Assembly (NCBI GenBank): GCA_025504975.1
Contig: JANUWI010000001.1
Location: forward strand, 2,046,001-2,110,000
Length of the DNA stretch: 64,000 nt
Direction: 5' to 3'
From: Plenodomus lindquistii
Taxonomy: Eukaryota > Ascomycota > Dothideomycetes > Pleosporales > Leptosphaeriaceae
Shown piece by piece: positions 1 through 12,580 of the stretch. A program made the translations under genes and the position numbers. Position 1 is the first letter of the stretch, and each line of letters opens with the position of its first letter. Below the pieces are notes generated by a model, which worked only from the letters and a program-made list of their open reading frames with translations, was not told the origin of the DNA and ran no database searches.

Positions 1-113
1 GAGTCTGCTCTCACATTCATAATGTCGACATCTCTCTTTTCCCTTTTAGTTTTCTGATGAGCTTTGCGCTTGGGAGCACCTCTGTTGGGCCCCATGTCTG
101 TTTTGGCGGCCAT
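1..113 (-). CDS. N-terminal exon of an unidentified basic protein, cut by the window edge
   Basis: Reading the minus strand from an ATG at 113, the frame stays open to the window edge (37 codons). The peptide begins MAAKTDMGPNRGAPKRKAHQ and continues with a KTKREKRD-type Lys/Arg stretch. Such basic N-termini are common in nucleolar or ribosome-biogenesis proteins, but I do not recognise the family. The position, divergent from atg18 with about 370 bp between the two start codons, fits a normal gene start. It is too short to assign a function; a chance open frame remains possible. Confidence 0.4.
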   Translation of the reverse strand, partial: MAAKTDMGPNRGAPKRKAHQKTKREKRDVDIMNVRAD

Positions 114-482
114 GTCTATTATGCTGAAGTTCAATGCAGGGGTGGTGACGAGTCTAGAGATGGGTTTTTGGTGGAGGCACCAGCCACAGCCGCCACAGGG
201 CGGGGCCAGAGGTGATCCCTGCATCCATCAGGCGGAGATGGAAGCTGTGACCTCCAGGGCTGCGGAGTTGCATCACGCCTTGGAAAGTTGCCAGAGTCGC
301 ACACACGATGCAAACACATGTCGTCCATACCACTACCCGTTTCTGAGATTAGGAGCATCCAAACGCGTCGTTATCCGCCCTGCACCTGACTCACAAACCG
401 CTGCTTGGAGCTGCCTTCCGCTATCTCTCGCGACACTGCGTAAACCCTCGCACTCTTTGGTTTCTTAGAACACATGACCGAC
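114..482. promoter_or_regulatory. Divergent intergenic region upstream of atg18
   Basis: The 369 bp between the putative minus-strand start at 113 and the atg18 start at 483 must hold the atg18 promoter and 5' UTR. I see no clear TATA box and no coding signal. Short open frames here have no recognisable protein content. Confidence 0.35.
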
Positions 483-1969
483 ATGAATTTCGTGACATTT
501 AATCAAGATCACAGCCATCTCGGCGTCGGTACGCAAGCCCTTTGCATCTCTGGAGAGCAGCACTCACCGTAGTACCAGGTACTACAAATGGCTATCGCAT
601 ATATACCACAGATCCGTTCAATAAGCAGTCTGAGTCGCGTGAGGGCGATGTCTCCAGCTTGGAGATGCTATTTTCTACCTCGCTGGTCGCGTTGACGCTG
701 TCGCCACGGGTACTACGAATTCAAAACACCAAGGTGCGTCTTGCACTCCAGGGACTGACGGTTGCGACTAATTATACTAAGAGGCATTCGACGATATGTG
801 AAATGACATTTCGCACCGCCATCTTGGCCATGCGCCTGAACAGGAAGCGACTTGTTGTGGTTCTCGAGTCAGAGCTGTACATATACGATATCAGCAACAT
901 GCAGATGCTGAAGACCGAGAAAACATCGCCGAACCCGAATGGTACTCACACATCACTTCTCCTTTATCATCGATGTACTGACATGGACAGCTATATGCGC
1001 TCTGTCAGCGTCCTCCGAAAACAACTACATCGTATACCCGCTTCCCACCAAGGCCGCACCAGTCACGTTCCAACCGCCGTCGCATGCGCCGCCGAAGGCC
1101 GATCACATTGCGCCAACGAGCGGAGAAGTCTTGATATATGACGCGACGAAGATGGAAGCAGTAAATGTCATCGAGGCACATAACTCGCCGCTTTCATGCA
1201 TTGCGCTTAACAACGATGGCACGCTGCTGGCCACAGCGTCTGAGAAAGGCACTATCATCCGTGTTTTCTCGATACCAGATGCGCAGAAGCTATACCAGTT
1301 CCGTAGGGGCTCTATACCCGCGAGGATATTCAGCATGTCATTCAACTCGACGTCGACTTTGCTCAGCGTCTCGTCGGCGACCGAAACCGTCCATATCTTC
1401 CGCCTCGGCGACTCGAACAAGGGTCGGAGTAACAGCGTGTCTTCAGGCTCGAACATACCAACATCTGCGACGCGCGAACGTAGTAGCAGTCGTGCCAGTG
1501 AGGAGAATCTGGACGAATTCAGTGCAAGTGCTGCCGATTTCCCTGCGCCAGCACGAAAACCCATAAGCCCAACTTTTGCCAGTATGATTCGGCGAACATC
1601 TCAGAATGTGAGCAAGTCATTTGCGGCAACTGTTGGTGGATATCTGCCAAGTGCGGTATCAGAAATATGGGAGCCTTCGCGTGACTTTGCGTGGGTGAAG
1701 ATCCCACGATCCGTGACCAGCTCCGCCTCCGGGTCAATGAGATCTGTGGTTGCCCTCAGCAACAACGGGCCTCAGATCATGGTAGTCACAAGCGAAGGCA
1801 ACTTTTATGTTTTTGATGTTGATCTCGAGAAAGGAGGAGAGGGCGTACTGCACAAGCAATACTCGTAAGTTCCTCGACACCACTGATCAGGACCGGCATT
1901 GGCTAACTTGGCAGCCTTCTTGAACCAAATGAACTGTCAACAAGCAATTCGCAAGATCTTCCGGAATAG
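483..1969 (+). CDS. atg18: Autophagy-related PROPPIN Atg18 (WD-repeat phosphoinositide-binding protein)
   Basis: Five exons, 483-528, 579-733, 782-941, 991-1864 and 1915-1969, join in frame to give 429 residues. The protein starts MNFVTFNQDHSHLGVG and carries the PROPPIN signature FRRG at about residues 224-227, in a QFRRGS context. In this family the two arginines bind PI3P and PI(3,5)P2. WD-type repeats run through most of the length, interrupted by a Ser-rich loop (about residues 265-330) that replaces part of one blade. The family recruits Atg2 to the phagophore and also acts at the vacuole. The last exon was placed from phase and ends LSTSNSQDLPE. The short introns (48-50 nt) are typical of the window. 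Identity is secure; the exact 3' exon rests on splice logic. Confidence 0.93.
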
Positions 1970-2530
1970 CTTTTGCGGTTGCAGGTTGTGTATGTGGGTC
2001 TCGTCATACGTGGTCGTCTCACGCATTATTGGCATCTCGATTTGTGCATTACCAAGGCGTTCATTCCTGCAGGTGCGATCTGATTCCCCCTCGGCTGGAG
2101 CACGCTCCGGTTACCTAGTTTTAGCGATAATGCATCTCTCGAGCCATATCGGCTGCGTCCAGCATGGGAAATGTCCTCTTTGGATTGCCCTGCCGATTGA
2201 TGACGTCAAACCGGCACCATAAGGGGCAATAATCGTGTTTGCTGCTTGCAAGTGCATGGCCAGATTTCGTGAGGCGTGAAGCTAAGATCGATCGAAGCGG
2301 CACGAACCTGGCGTCTGCATGACGGGCCCCACACCCCGCCTCTGACCTCATTGGTCTTCCAATATTCGACGCGTGAGCTGTCACTGCCTGGACAAAAGTA
2401 TTCCTTCACTCTCACCCATCTTCTATACGTATCTGTCAACTGATTCTCCTCTACAGCGCGCACAACACAATCCGACACTGGCCGAACCCACGCATTGCAC
2501 TGTGTACCGCAGTAAACTGCACAAGTTGCA
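1970..2530. other. Intergenic region, atg18 3' end to PI31 5' end
   Basis: About 560 bp between two genes in the same direction. It should contain the atg18 terminator and the PI31 promoter. No ORF with recognisable content, no RNA gene and no repeat was seen on either strand. Confidence 0.4.
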
Positions 2531-3764
2531 ATGGTGAATGATCGCACCACCGGGAATCCGCTCAGCGCGGGTTCCCTCTCGCTATTCATGGCAACGTCCC
2601 TACCAAATGGCGAGGGCCCACAGCTGAAGAACCCAACTGAAGCCATCGCCCTCGCCGTAAATGCAGGCATGCTCGCAGTAGGTTTCAGGCTCGTTGGCTT
2701 GGGTGAAGACGAGAAGATTGGTACGTCGGTCTACCCACATACAAATAAATGTCTCTATTATGTTGTCGTTTCTAAGTACACAGCTACTCACAGAGGCCTA
2801 TGCAGACGCTGAAGACCCGCGATCATTACCCACAGCATGGAATGCATCATCATCCTACGCCTTCCGCTATGCGCACGCTCAGTCTGCTATGGAATTCCTC
2901 GTCAAGGTTAACAGGCTGGGCGGCAAGGCAGTCATATATGCTCTCGCTCTCGGTGACGACAAGACTACACATTTCGATGTTACAACCAAGGACTACCTTT
3001 CAGAGTCGCAACTGCCACTCAGCATACCAGAAGGCACATCGACAGAGGACAAGGCAAAGAAGATGCAGGAACTCTTCATATCAGTGGGACGACTGAACGA
3101 CTTGGGCGCGTTGCTCAAGATCTCAGTCATACAGAAGTTGGCACCAAGTCTACACAAGCCAGGCTACGAGGAGAGCAACAGCTCAGAACGCGAACGCACT
3201 CCCACAGCAGACCAACCCGGTCCACAACGAGGAGACGCGCCGAACCCACGACAACCCCCAAACGACCCCGAACCAGCACGACCCTACCCATTCGCTGACC
3301 CACTGGCCGCTCGCCCACAGCCAGGCCGACCTCTCCCAGAGCCCATTCCAGGTTTCGAAGACGAATACGACCTCGACCGCCCACGAGGTGACCTCCGAGC
3401 CAACCGCAATCCCGTCAACATCGGTCACGACGACCTATATCCACAAGGCCTCGGCCCCAACGATCCTCTGCGTCCACATCTTGGTGGCGGCCTGCCACGG
3501 CCAGGTGGTGGCTTTGGCGGTGGCATGCACCCTACATTTGACGACCCATTGTTCCGTGGACAAGGCGGTCAGGGAGGCTATGATCCCATGGCTCCACCAG
3601 GCGCACGCTACGACCCTATTGGCCCAGGCGACCCGCTGAGGGACAATCGAGGTGGTCCACGGTTCCCTGGTGGAGGAGGTGGAGGGTTTGGCGGCCCTGG
3701 CGGTTTTGGAGGAGGACGGCCGCCGAATCCCTTTGGTGGGTTTGGAGACGGAGACTTCATCTGA
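2531..3764 (+). CDS. fub1: PI31/Fub1-type proteasome regulator
   Basis: Two exons (2531-2720 and 2794-3764; intron 73 nt) give 386 residues. The N-terminal half matches the PI31 N-terminal (FP) domain: it starts with a short PLSAGSLSLFMATSL segment and includes a QELFISVGRLNDLGALLK stretch near its end. The C-terminal half is a proline- and glycine-rich tail with HPTFDDPLF and PPGARYDPIGPGDP, the PI31 C-terminal signature. PI31 binds the 20S proteasome through its disordered tail and the FP domain pairs with F-box or dynein adaptors in animals; in yeast Fub1 helps proteasome assembly or inhibition. The tail ends in Gly-rich repeats and GDGDFI. The start was chosen because the upstream frame lacks conserved sequence and the ATG precedes the conserved domain. 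Confidence 0.85.
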
Positions 3765-6700
3765 AGTGGTGTGAGTGAATGGCAGAGATGCACTTACATT
3801 GGGAGATCTGCTCAAGCAAGGGCTTGCCTGTTTGTAACTGTACATGATATGGCGAATGACATGCCAATACATACGTACCTCAACACATGCTATTGTTGGT
3901 GGTCAGAGTGCAAACAGCCAGCCAATCTATGCTCAGCGGACCAAGTGCCGGTCACACATTCATATCACCACCACGGCAAAACAACATTCGTGTATGTATG
4001 TCTTCAACGGGCACTTTAACCAAAAATAGTATCCACCTCGTGAAAATGTCCGGTAGACTATCGGGCCGTCTTACTCTCGTTCACGCCCGTCTGACAACAG
4101 CATAATGCACTAGTGTGACTTTCTCACAGGGAAGGACCCTGAGACTCACTCAATACGTACCGAACACTATCTACACGAACATCCAAAACGCTCAAAATAT
4201 CGGCACGCCTGAATTCACCATTTCTTTTCAAATTTCTGTTTCTGTTCAATCAGTTTTTTATTCCGTTTGCAGACAGAGGTCGATTGTACGTGTTGATTTT
4301 GATGCACATGAAGATTGAAAGCGCGGATCGGGCGAATGCAGCTGTTTTACACGAGCAGGCTTACGAGCGATATAGCACATGGATTAATGGGGCGTTTGCT
4401 TACGGGGTGTATGCTTGGACGTAGTGTGCGTGTGTGCTTCAAGCGTATGCGGGGCGTAAGAACAGGCGCGGTGTGGGGGGATTGCGCTTAGCGTGTATTT
4501 ATACCATGGTATATATAGACGCGCGTGTTGGGGCAATGTGTGGATGCGCGGCTGCGCGGTAATCTCGTGGAGCGAGATGTCTGGGTGTGGCTGCTGCGTG
4601 GCGTATGGTTTGGCTGGAGTATGGAGTCGATTTCAAGTGTGTCGCGTGTCATCATGTTGGTGGTGACATGGGGTGTGGTGTCTATCATACATTGTTGACT
4701 TGGTGTCAATCGGCCGGCAAGACGGTGCGCATAACGACGGCTTTTTCCTTCGCTGAACCGGTGAGTATCCATGTCAGGACATGCCCCTATTGGTCAACTT
4801 TGAAATCGCGAAAACTGCTCGCCTCTGTTCGTGGGTATTTATCGGTCAGCGAGATGCATGTTTACCCTGCAGTTTGTACACCGGTTTCCGTGACATTGGC
4901 TGGGGAGATCATATCCGGGCAGATCATATCGCAGACGCTGTATGTTCTGGGAACGTTGTATAAGATCCTCTATGCAAGAGGTGATCGTTTCAATCTCATA
5001 ATGGCTATGGCTACCAGCATAATGCCTCAGATCCATTGGCTGTCGGTAACGTCAACTGATGCATCTTTGATTGCGTTGAGCGGAGGGAGCCAATACGGTG
5101 CTACCCCGCTTCAGGAACTGACCGCTCTCGATGGGCTTGGTCGTCTTTGAGACCCTTGTAGAGGGGCTAAATGCAGGGCGTTCGCCTATAGTTGTGGATA
5201 CGGATCTTCTGATGGCCGGGCGCCTAATCGAAAGCCACGAGTGGAGGGTGTGTAGCGACGATGTGGATCCGCTTGTGTATGGGTGAGAACTCGATATCGC
5301 TTGTCGTATACCACCGGGCTTGTCGGCTTGCGGAGTCAAGTCTAGCAATCATGATGTAAGTGACAAATGCCGTCTCGAAGGCGGCAGTAGTGGCGTTTGG
5401 GATGGACCTACACCTAAGACCTAAGAATTTAGAAGATGCGCCAGTGTCCACACACTCTGCTAGAATTATTGGAGAATGTCGCATTGCACTAACCCAGCCA
5501 GAGCATTAGCATTCAGTTCAGACTAAGTATGCACTTCGCAACCTCACTTGGTTGTTGTTTGCATGCAGGTCAAAATGCATGTAAATGCACGGTGTAGAGC
5601 GTCACTACCACAGTCGAGTGAGTGTGAGATGCAACCACACGTAGTAAGCCAAGTCACTGTTGTACCATGTTCGCACATATGCGATCATGCGTTGCATCGT
5701 CCTGTGAGGCTCGGTGGCCTTGTGAAGAGGCTCAAATTCCCCGACACCCCAATGCGCCACCAACTAAGCTCCGGTATTCGTTACAGAGCAATAAAAGATG
5801 CCCAAAATGCAATTAACACACACAAGCAGACTCCACGATATGTCAGAAGTGAGCTCTACAATGTAATGGAAAGACTGTTGGGTACTGTAGTAGTAAGTTC
5901 ATGCGAACGGTCAGTGTTCTTAGGTTGCGGACCTCGGGAATGAAGGATTTCTTCTTTTCTCAAGCCATGCTTCGTAAAGCACATCGGGCATTCAAGGACA
6001 TTGGCGGGTGCAGGCATCCGTGGACGGAATGTTCATCGTTAACTCGCGGGCCAGAACACTTGTTCCCACTTGATGACGTGGCCATGTTGTAAAGAGTTAT
6101 CGATAGGACACCGCACCTTCTTGGTATGAGTTCAAGGCGTTCACACCAAGCCAGACGTTCTCGGAGAAATCTCCTTAGAGAGATGGAGCGGCGGATAGAC
6201 CCAGCGAAAAGGCCAATGTAGAATCGCCACAACGTTGCGGCACAGAAACGGGGTCCAGGGAGTGCTGGACGCCTGTACACTAGTCGGACTTCGACTCCGC
6301 AGACATGTTCGCGATATAAACTGATGATGACTGGGCATTCGTAGGGCACTGTCGGGCCACGCGATTCAACAAAAGAAAGAAGTTGCTTGGGGATAATGCG
6401 GTGTCAGCCACCTAACATACAGTTATCTGACGTACGACGTGGATATACCTCGGTAGACGCCGAAGTCTGATCGACGTCCCTGCCATTCGCTCAACAGGAC
6501 GAGGGTATGTGTCTTTGCAACTTAGGCGACACCTTACGAAGTCCCTTGTAAAGTCGTGGCGCCAATGGTGATCGAAACCGCTGAGGCAAGTGGACCTTGA
6601 CCGTGCTGATCCAAATCATAGATCGTTGTACTTGTCCTGCTTGCGCTGTGTTCTCCACGGGTTGAATCTGACGCACGATGACAAGTTCATCTCTTTGATG

Positions 6701-7266
6701 ACTCGAAACCTGCTCTGGACCAGTCTAACAAGCGGTCACCACCTTGTTGATGCTAGATCCTACCCGTATGTCTGGTTATGGTGCAAGAACCAGGGCGAAG
6801 CGACATGAAGCAATAATCTTGCCCAGTCGAGCTTGACGTACACGAACCTTGCTAGCGCAGCGTCCATCACGAAGGATGGACAGGGCAGGGCGACTGACCC
6901 AAGCCCCCGGATCTACGAACGAAATATCTGGTGATGTCGGTTGTTCGCAAATCCTTTGCCCGTTGATACTTGTCTACATTCGACTTTAGGTCCGCTCAGC
7001 ACAGACATAATTAGCCGGGGAAGGCAGGTCAGCCCCGAAAACATGCCGCTGGTACTTTTAGGATACTAAAGCCCAGGCATCGATGTCGCTCTGGTGCCGA
7101 AAGGATGTCGCTAAGCGCACACATGGTGGACCGGTGAGTGTGAGTGCGCAACTGAGGTTTCCAGGCACATGAGAACGTACCAATGATAGGGGAGAACCAA
7201 GCAGAGGATTCTAGTCCCGCAGCCGCTGCTTGACGTTGAAGGTGTTCGGGCTGTGAGCGTCGGCCT

Positions 7267-7292
7267 AATCACCTCGGTTCGAAACGGTGATT
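7267..7292. repeat. Short inverted repeat (7-bp arms)
   Basis: The arms AATCACC (7267-7273) and GGTGATT (7286-7292) are perfect complements around a 12-nt spacer containing TTCGAA. It could form a hairpin or be chance. No gene abuts it. Confidence 0.3.
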
Positions 7293-7332
7293 GACTGTTT
7301 GGCGCATCGCATTACTAGCCTCTCCGGAAAGC

Positions 7333-7372
7333 CCCGCGGACGATCGGAGGTTCAGAGGCAGTCCTCCGCGGG
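7333..7372. repeat. Short GC-rich inverted repeat (8-bp arms)
   Basis: CCCGCGGA (7333-7340) is the exact complement of TCCGCGGG (7365-7372) with a 24-nt loop. It lies within 70 bp of the previous inverted repeat in the gene-poor interval. Function unknown; chance occurrence is possible. Confidence 0.3.
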
Positions 7373-10300
7373 CCTGAGGGGGGAATACATAGTTCATGTG
7401 CATGTATCAGCCTCGTTCTGAGCGCAAGCCTCATCTACAGGGGCGCAGGCCTCTTAGATCTCACGGGCAGATGTGCCGCGTTCCTGTCGTTATGCCGGAC
7501 GCCGCAACGTGGTCGGTCGGGCGTAAGGCTTGTTCAAAGGTTGTGCAAGATTCTTCGAGGCTCTGGGCGTTGCGGCTACTGCTCCTTGAGGAACGAAGGA
7601 ACGCGCGCAAGTGATGCCGATTACGGCAGTGGGCTGCCGAGACGTGATGTCGCGTTAGAGCTGAACCACATGCGCGCGCTAGTCATGATGGCGTATAGCG
7701 CGGGATGATTGTGCGTGTTCGCTAGCGCGATGATACATGGATAATGCTTGTGGGCGTGAATGTGCCCTGACCCATGATCGTCTTTCAGCCCACCCGTGGC
7801 CAGCAGCCATTTCCCAGATGCGGCTGGCAAAGGGAACAAGAGCACTGCACTGAACTTACATATCGAGGCAGACACGAGCCCCTGATATCGACTTGGACTG
7901 GATAGCACGTTGAATGAATGTTTGCGCAAGGGTCGCGTCGGGTATGCATCGTTCGTTCATAGACCCTAGTGGAGACGCGGCGGCTGGCGCATGGCGCCTG
8001 GAGGCGGAACCGTATCGCGCTTGATCGGCGAATCGATTTTCAGATGGATCTGGGGAACACGCGCTCCGTCCCATAAGCGGGCGGTAAACATGCGCGTTGA
8101 CGCCATGTTCCATATCCAGCACCGTGCGCATGGTATTCCAGCAAGGTGATTGCGGAAGAGGCTGACACCTCGGTGGTACCAAAGAATGAGTACCCGCGGC
8201 CGCCCTGCGTGACGGCTGTACCCTAAGTCTATGTGATCTGGGTCTTGGACTTCGACAGGCTTGCCACGATGTGTTCAGAAGCAAGAATGTCGCCGCATCA
8301 CAAACGCAGACTTACCCGCAAGCTATCTCGAAAAGCCATGGACAACGCCAGAATGTGACCGAGTGTAGCCCCCTAGGTACGCAAAATTGCGACTCATTGG
8401 CAACGTGCTTTCCGTGCTTCGTTGAGCAAGGGCTGTCTCAATCTGTCCAAAAACATCCCTTCTGGTTTCACTCTAAGAATTGCGGTCATTACGTGGACGA
8501 CGGTGTACCGCTTCATTTGTTCGGTCAAAGCACGTTGCCCACTGTAACATCGGTTGACCTCTTTCAATGTGGTCAGAAAGCGTGTTGCTGCAGACTAGTT
8601 TCGATGACCCGAGACGTCTGGGGTCGTTGCAATCGACGCTAGCAAACCTTGGTGAAGGGATTGGAAGGGTTCAAGTACTGGTGATCAGCTATTCCTGACT
8701 CTGCGCCTCGTTGCCCATACAGCTACAAACACCGATCCACACAGTCTTGGTTTGTTTCAAGTTTGGCCCCAGCTGCTGCGCCATCAGCCCCAAAGCGAGG
8801 CGGATTATTACAGGGTGGACTGCTGCCTGCTTCAGATGCGCTTCTGGGTTGAAGGAAAATTTAGCCGGCGTGCCGGACAAAGATCTAGAATCCGAGTTTC
8901 GGTTGAGAACTTGAGCTCCACAGCTGCATAGAGTGTGACATAATGCAGTGTTGACCCCAGAGATTGATGCCATCTATGCCTCTCATGTGGGTGTTCTTCC
9001 AGCCACAAGGGCCCAAGACGCAGCCCACGTAAACAAGAGTCGGTTTGCACGGGCTCGGCTTGGAGTATCTGCTGCCCAAAGCGAATGAAGACAATCGCCC
9101 GATCAGATCACGACATCACCAGCCCGCGTGCAATTGCGCATGCGCGGAGGTATGTCAAGACCGTACCACTGGTGCTTCCCTGCCATCATATGTGTGGTAA
9201 CGGACTGCAGCATGTCTCAGTCGAGGAGGCTTGGCCGGCGATGGTAGCCGGCCCGATTTGCGCCTGGGAGTTCCGCGGCCAGAGCAGTGACATGTAATGC
9301 CATGGGCTTTGACCCGGCCCGTCATCATTCGTGGGAGTGGAAGCCGTCCATGTACGGTCACTCGCATCTGATTAGGGTCACCTGAGTGGCAACTGTGAAC
9401 TTTGGAGCTGCTTCTTCTGGCATACCCAGTGGCCTTGCAAACGAGTGCCATTGATCAAAGAGGGATGCACCAGACTGGAATTGATTGCATGACCGATGAA
9501 CCGCGGAGGAGAGACGGCTTACTAGCGTGCCGTAGAGTGTGTCAACCGACCCAGAAGCCCGGGTTAGGCAGCAAATGACCACGGTTATTGCAGAGCATTG
9601 GCTTGTATGGTGCCGGGGCAAGGTAGCCAAAGAGACGCCTTGCATCAAGCAAGACAGAACGGGGAGGTCGTTGGGGTCGAGTGGGGAAGAAGTAGAGGCC
9701 GTGCCGTAGCGGGACTAGATTGCTGCGACCATCGAGCCGACGTGGCTCAATCACGATAAGACAAGACCCGCTATCCAAGCATTAAGCGCCCATCGTGACC
9801 CTACGCTGCTAGGGAGACGGGTAAGTCACAGGACGACCTCCGAGGAGGATGCCGCTATCGACGCATGCGTGGGTCTGTCGAATGCAAGACACGATCGAGT
9901 GTCCAGGCATGGAGCTCGCAACAGCCGCCATCCCCTCATAGCACAAACATAGTTGCACAAGGAACCATAACCATGAAACAGAAGGGCAGGTAATATAGCC
10001 AGCAGCAAAGGAGCATCCTGCGTCTAATTAGTATGAAGTGGTCTGGGCACTGTGCCGCAGCTGGAGCGTCACCGCCACCAGTGAGATGCCACGAGCATGT
10101 GAATGCAGCAGGGGACGTCTGCATGATTAAGCGCCGGGGGAAAACCTCGCGCAGAGACCCTAGGCTTGTTCAGCCTGGCATGCGGTTCGCGTACAGGGCT
10201 TGTGGTAAAGATCCCCGTTCGGTCCCCTTCTAATGCGCGGTTGTACCGAAAGACGTTGTGGGCGGTGCCGGCACAATCCCAGCAGGCTCGAATAAGGTGG

Positions 10301-10635
10301 CGTTGGCTTGCCCGAGCCACCACTACTGGTCGAGACATCAAACAAAATTCACAGTATGCTCATTGGCAACGTCGCATCAGAGGGCAAACGGAATAAAATT
10401 AAGCTGCCGTAAAATTTGACGTGCCAAAGTACGACCAAGCTATGCATGTCCCTATGCCACTTTGATGGCCGATATGTCGTGAATTTCTGCCTCAGCCACG
10501 TTCAAACGCGCTCAAACGCCAAGTATGGTGAATAGTTGACTTCTAATGCATTCGAAATCAACAAAATCAAAGTGGTTTGCTTGTGTTGCTTGGTGCACTG
10601 CCAGAATATTCAAGCCCAAGTTCTGATCAGCACCC

Positions 10636-11782
10636 TTACAAGTGCGTGTGGGGGCGATACCCATCATTGTGCGCACGCGAAAGCAATTGAGCGTCCGCGA
10701 CGGTTATCTCATTGCGTCGGGAACAGCCATCTATATTGTGTCTAATGTGAACGTTAGCATTAGTCTGTCTCGTGTAGCGTTTGATGTACAAACCTTTTCA
10801 AGGTGTCTTTGCGTTTAAATGCTGAAGGGCATGCGGTGCACTTGTGGTTCCTGGCCTTTTCATGCAGACTCGAATGGTGTCGTGCCAGATCCGTCTTGCG
10901 AACGAACTCTTTGCGGCAGTCTGGGTAAGGACAGACATGCTCCTTCTTTCGACACGGTTCATGTGTCAGCATGTGTTGATTGTAATTGTACCTCCGTTGA
11001 AACCCTTTATTTGGACAGAGCTGGCAATGGTAGGCAGAATGAGCAGGATCTGTATGTCTCCGGTTACGTGGGCGTTCTTTGCTCTCTGTACTTGAAGCGT
11101 GCCTAGTGTGTGATGTGGTGTGAGAGTTGTCGGCAGTGTCTTCCGATGCTGTCCTTGCGAGGCTACGGTGGTTGAAGTTGTATGAAGGGGCTGGCTCGTA
11201 TCTGGGCATGCCGGGCGGGGGATATGAGGTTTCGTATGAGTACAGGCCCGCAGTGAGCCTGTCTGGGGCAACCGTTTGTGGGGTATGTCTCGATGATGGG
11301 AGCATAGCTATCCCAGAAGACGTATTCGGGCCAAAATGCATCGCTGAACCCCAAGGAGAGTTTTCGACTTTGACTCCAGTGTATGCAGGCTCCGGACCTT
11401 CGTGTGAAAAGACTGACATCTCGCGAGTAAATGCTGGTAACGATGAACGGGGGGATGTGTGGGCGGAAGTCCAAGGTATAGGTGACCGAGCAACGGGATG
11501 GTCAAATGCTCCTGAGGCCCAAGGGTCTGCGAGTGCTTCGGTCACTAGAGGAGAATTCGCGTTCGAGTAGTGGCCGTTCCACACTTCAGAGGACTGTGGT
11601 GATGGTGGCAGGACAGTCGGCATCGGCTGCTGATAGTCGAAAAGTCCAAGGCCTTGTGGTCCCTTTGACCGGCCATCCGTCTGTACTGGTGAAGGATATG
11701 ATGATTCGAGAAGCGTCATTGGCCTCGATGCGTGTTGTTGGTAGGGCGAGTTGAAAGGGGGTGTTGGTTGGTCCGCGTACAT
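10636..11782 (-). CDS. C2H2 zinc-finger transcription factor
   Basis: Two exons (11782-10794 and 10741-10636; 52-nt intron) give 364 residues. A long disordered N-terminal region rich in Pro, Ser and Tyr (about 1-250) is followed by three zinc fingers near the C-terminus: CQLC...H...H, CPYPDC...H...H and CTACPSAFKRKDTLKR. If the intron is ignored, the third finger reads RFVHQTLHETD and loses its first histidine. Splicing at AG|GTTTGT, with a TGCTAAC branch site and TTAG acceptor, restores RHNIDGC, a normal H-x4-C ending. This supports the two-exon model. The fingers suggest a nuclear DNA-binding regulator; the target is unknown. An in-frame upstream ATG (11896) exists, but the sequence before MYADQPTPPF looks like leader. 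Confidence 0.82.
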
Positions 11783-12580
11783 GATGAAAGACAACGAAGC
11801 GGGTTCGAAACAGTGTACAAAGGCCCAAGGGTAATGTTGTAGTAATGTATAAAGGTATGAAGGGGCGTACACTTGAGAAAAGACGAGGCTTGACAAAAGA
11901 AGCTGCAGGGCGTTCCAGGCTGATCTATATCTGTGTGATGCAGTGGGGGAGCAGCCTTGCGGAGTATAAGGCCAATTTCTATATGGTAGTGCTGCGTCTG
12001 TGGCTTTTCGAAGCGTGGGTTCGAGAAGTGGGCTTTTGAGCGTGAGGCAGACTCAGGCAACGTGCTAGACAGGGCCAGCATGAACATGGTGAGCTCCGCG
12101 TAAGTACTAGGCGGCAGGCGCTTATTAGCTGCATGGTTTGAGGGGGCACCGTGTGTTGCGGAGGGTATGAAAGACACTTATGCAGGCCATCCTTGCACGA
12201 GTATGGTGGCTTGACCGGGGGTTCCAGCCGGTCGGGAAAGTCCTGAGCGGGCCGACCACACAAATCAGGCTCGGCCTTGTCGTCCGCAGTTTGAGGCGCA
12301 AGTGAAGAATGAGCGCGATTGAACCCCTGTAGCAACAGAAGTAGCGTGAATGAACCATGCTAGACCCGGGCGCAGACGTTGTGGTCGTAGCTGCCGTCAA
12401 TCTTTTCATTCATTTGCTAGCCCTAGCAACATAGACTTTGTGAGACGCCAACACTCCATCAACGCAGGCGTACCTTTGAGGTAGTTTCTGCAGTGAATAT
12501 GGACGATCTTCCTAATAATGTTTACCCGGACTTAATTCCATCCTCACCATGATATGTCCCGCGGCTGGAAGCGCCGGCCA
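11783..12580. other. Intergenic region between two minus-strand genes
   Basis: About 800 bp that should include the promoter and 5' UTR of the zinc-finger gene and the 3' end of the channel gene. Several frames are open for 80-150 codons (for example minus 11716-12177) but none has recognisable sequence or conserved splice structure. Confidence 0.4.

Larger units (their letters stand above)
3765..10635. other. Long gene-poor interval (about 6.9 kb) without a supportable gene
   Basis: All open frames here are short, overlap each other on both strands and show no domain I recognise; there is no reverse transcriptase, transposase, integrase or LTR pattern. Base composition looks balanced, so heavy C-to-T decay by RIP is not obvious by eye. 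The most protein-like stretches are plus-strand 5131-5286 (contains VVFETLVEGLNAGRSPIVVD) and the antisense of 5224-5484, but both are interrupted and match nothing I know. The first few hundred bases will be the PI31 3' UTR. It may be relic sequence, a noncoding RNA locus or simply spacer. Confidence 0.45.

Noticed and set aside
3765..10635. Retrotransposon or DNA-transposon relic
   Set aside because: No RT, integrase or transposase motif and no terminal repeats could be found by eye, so I do not annotate a mobile element.
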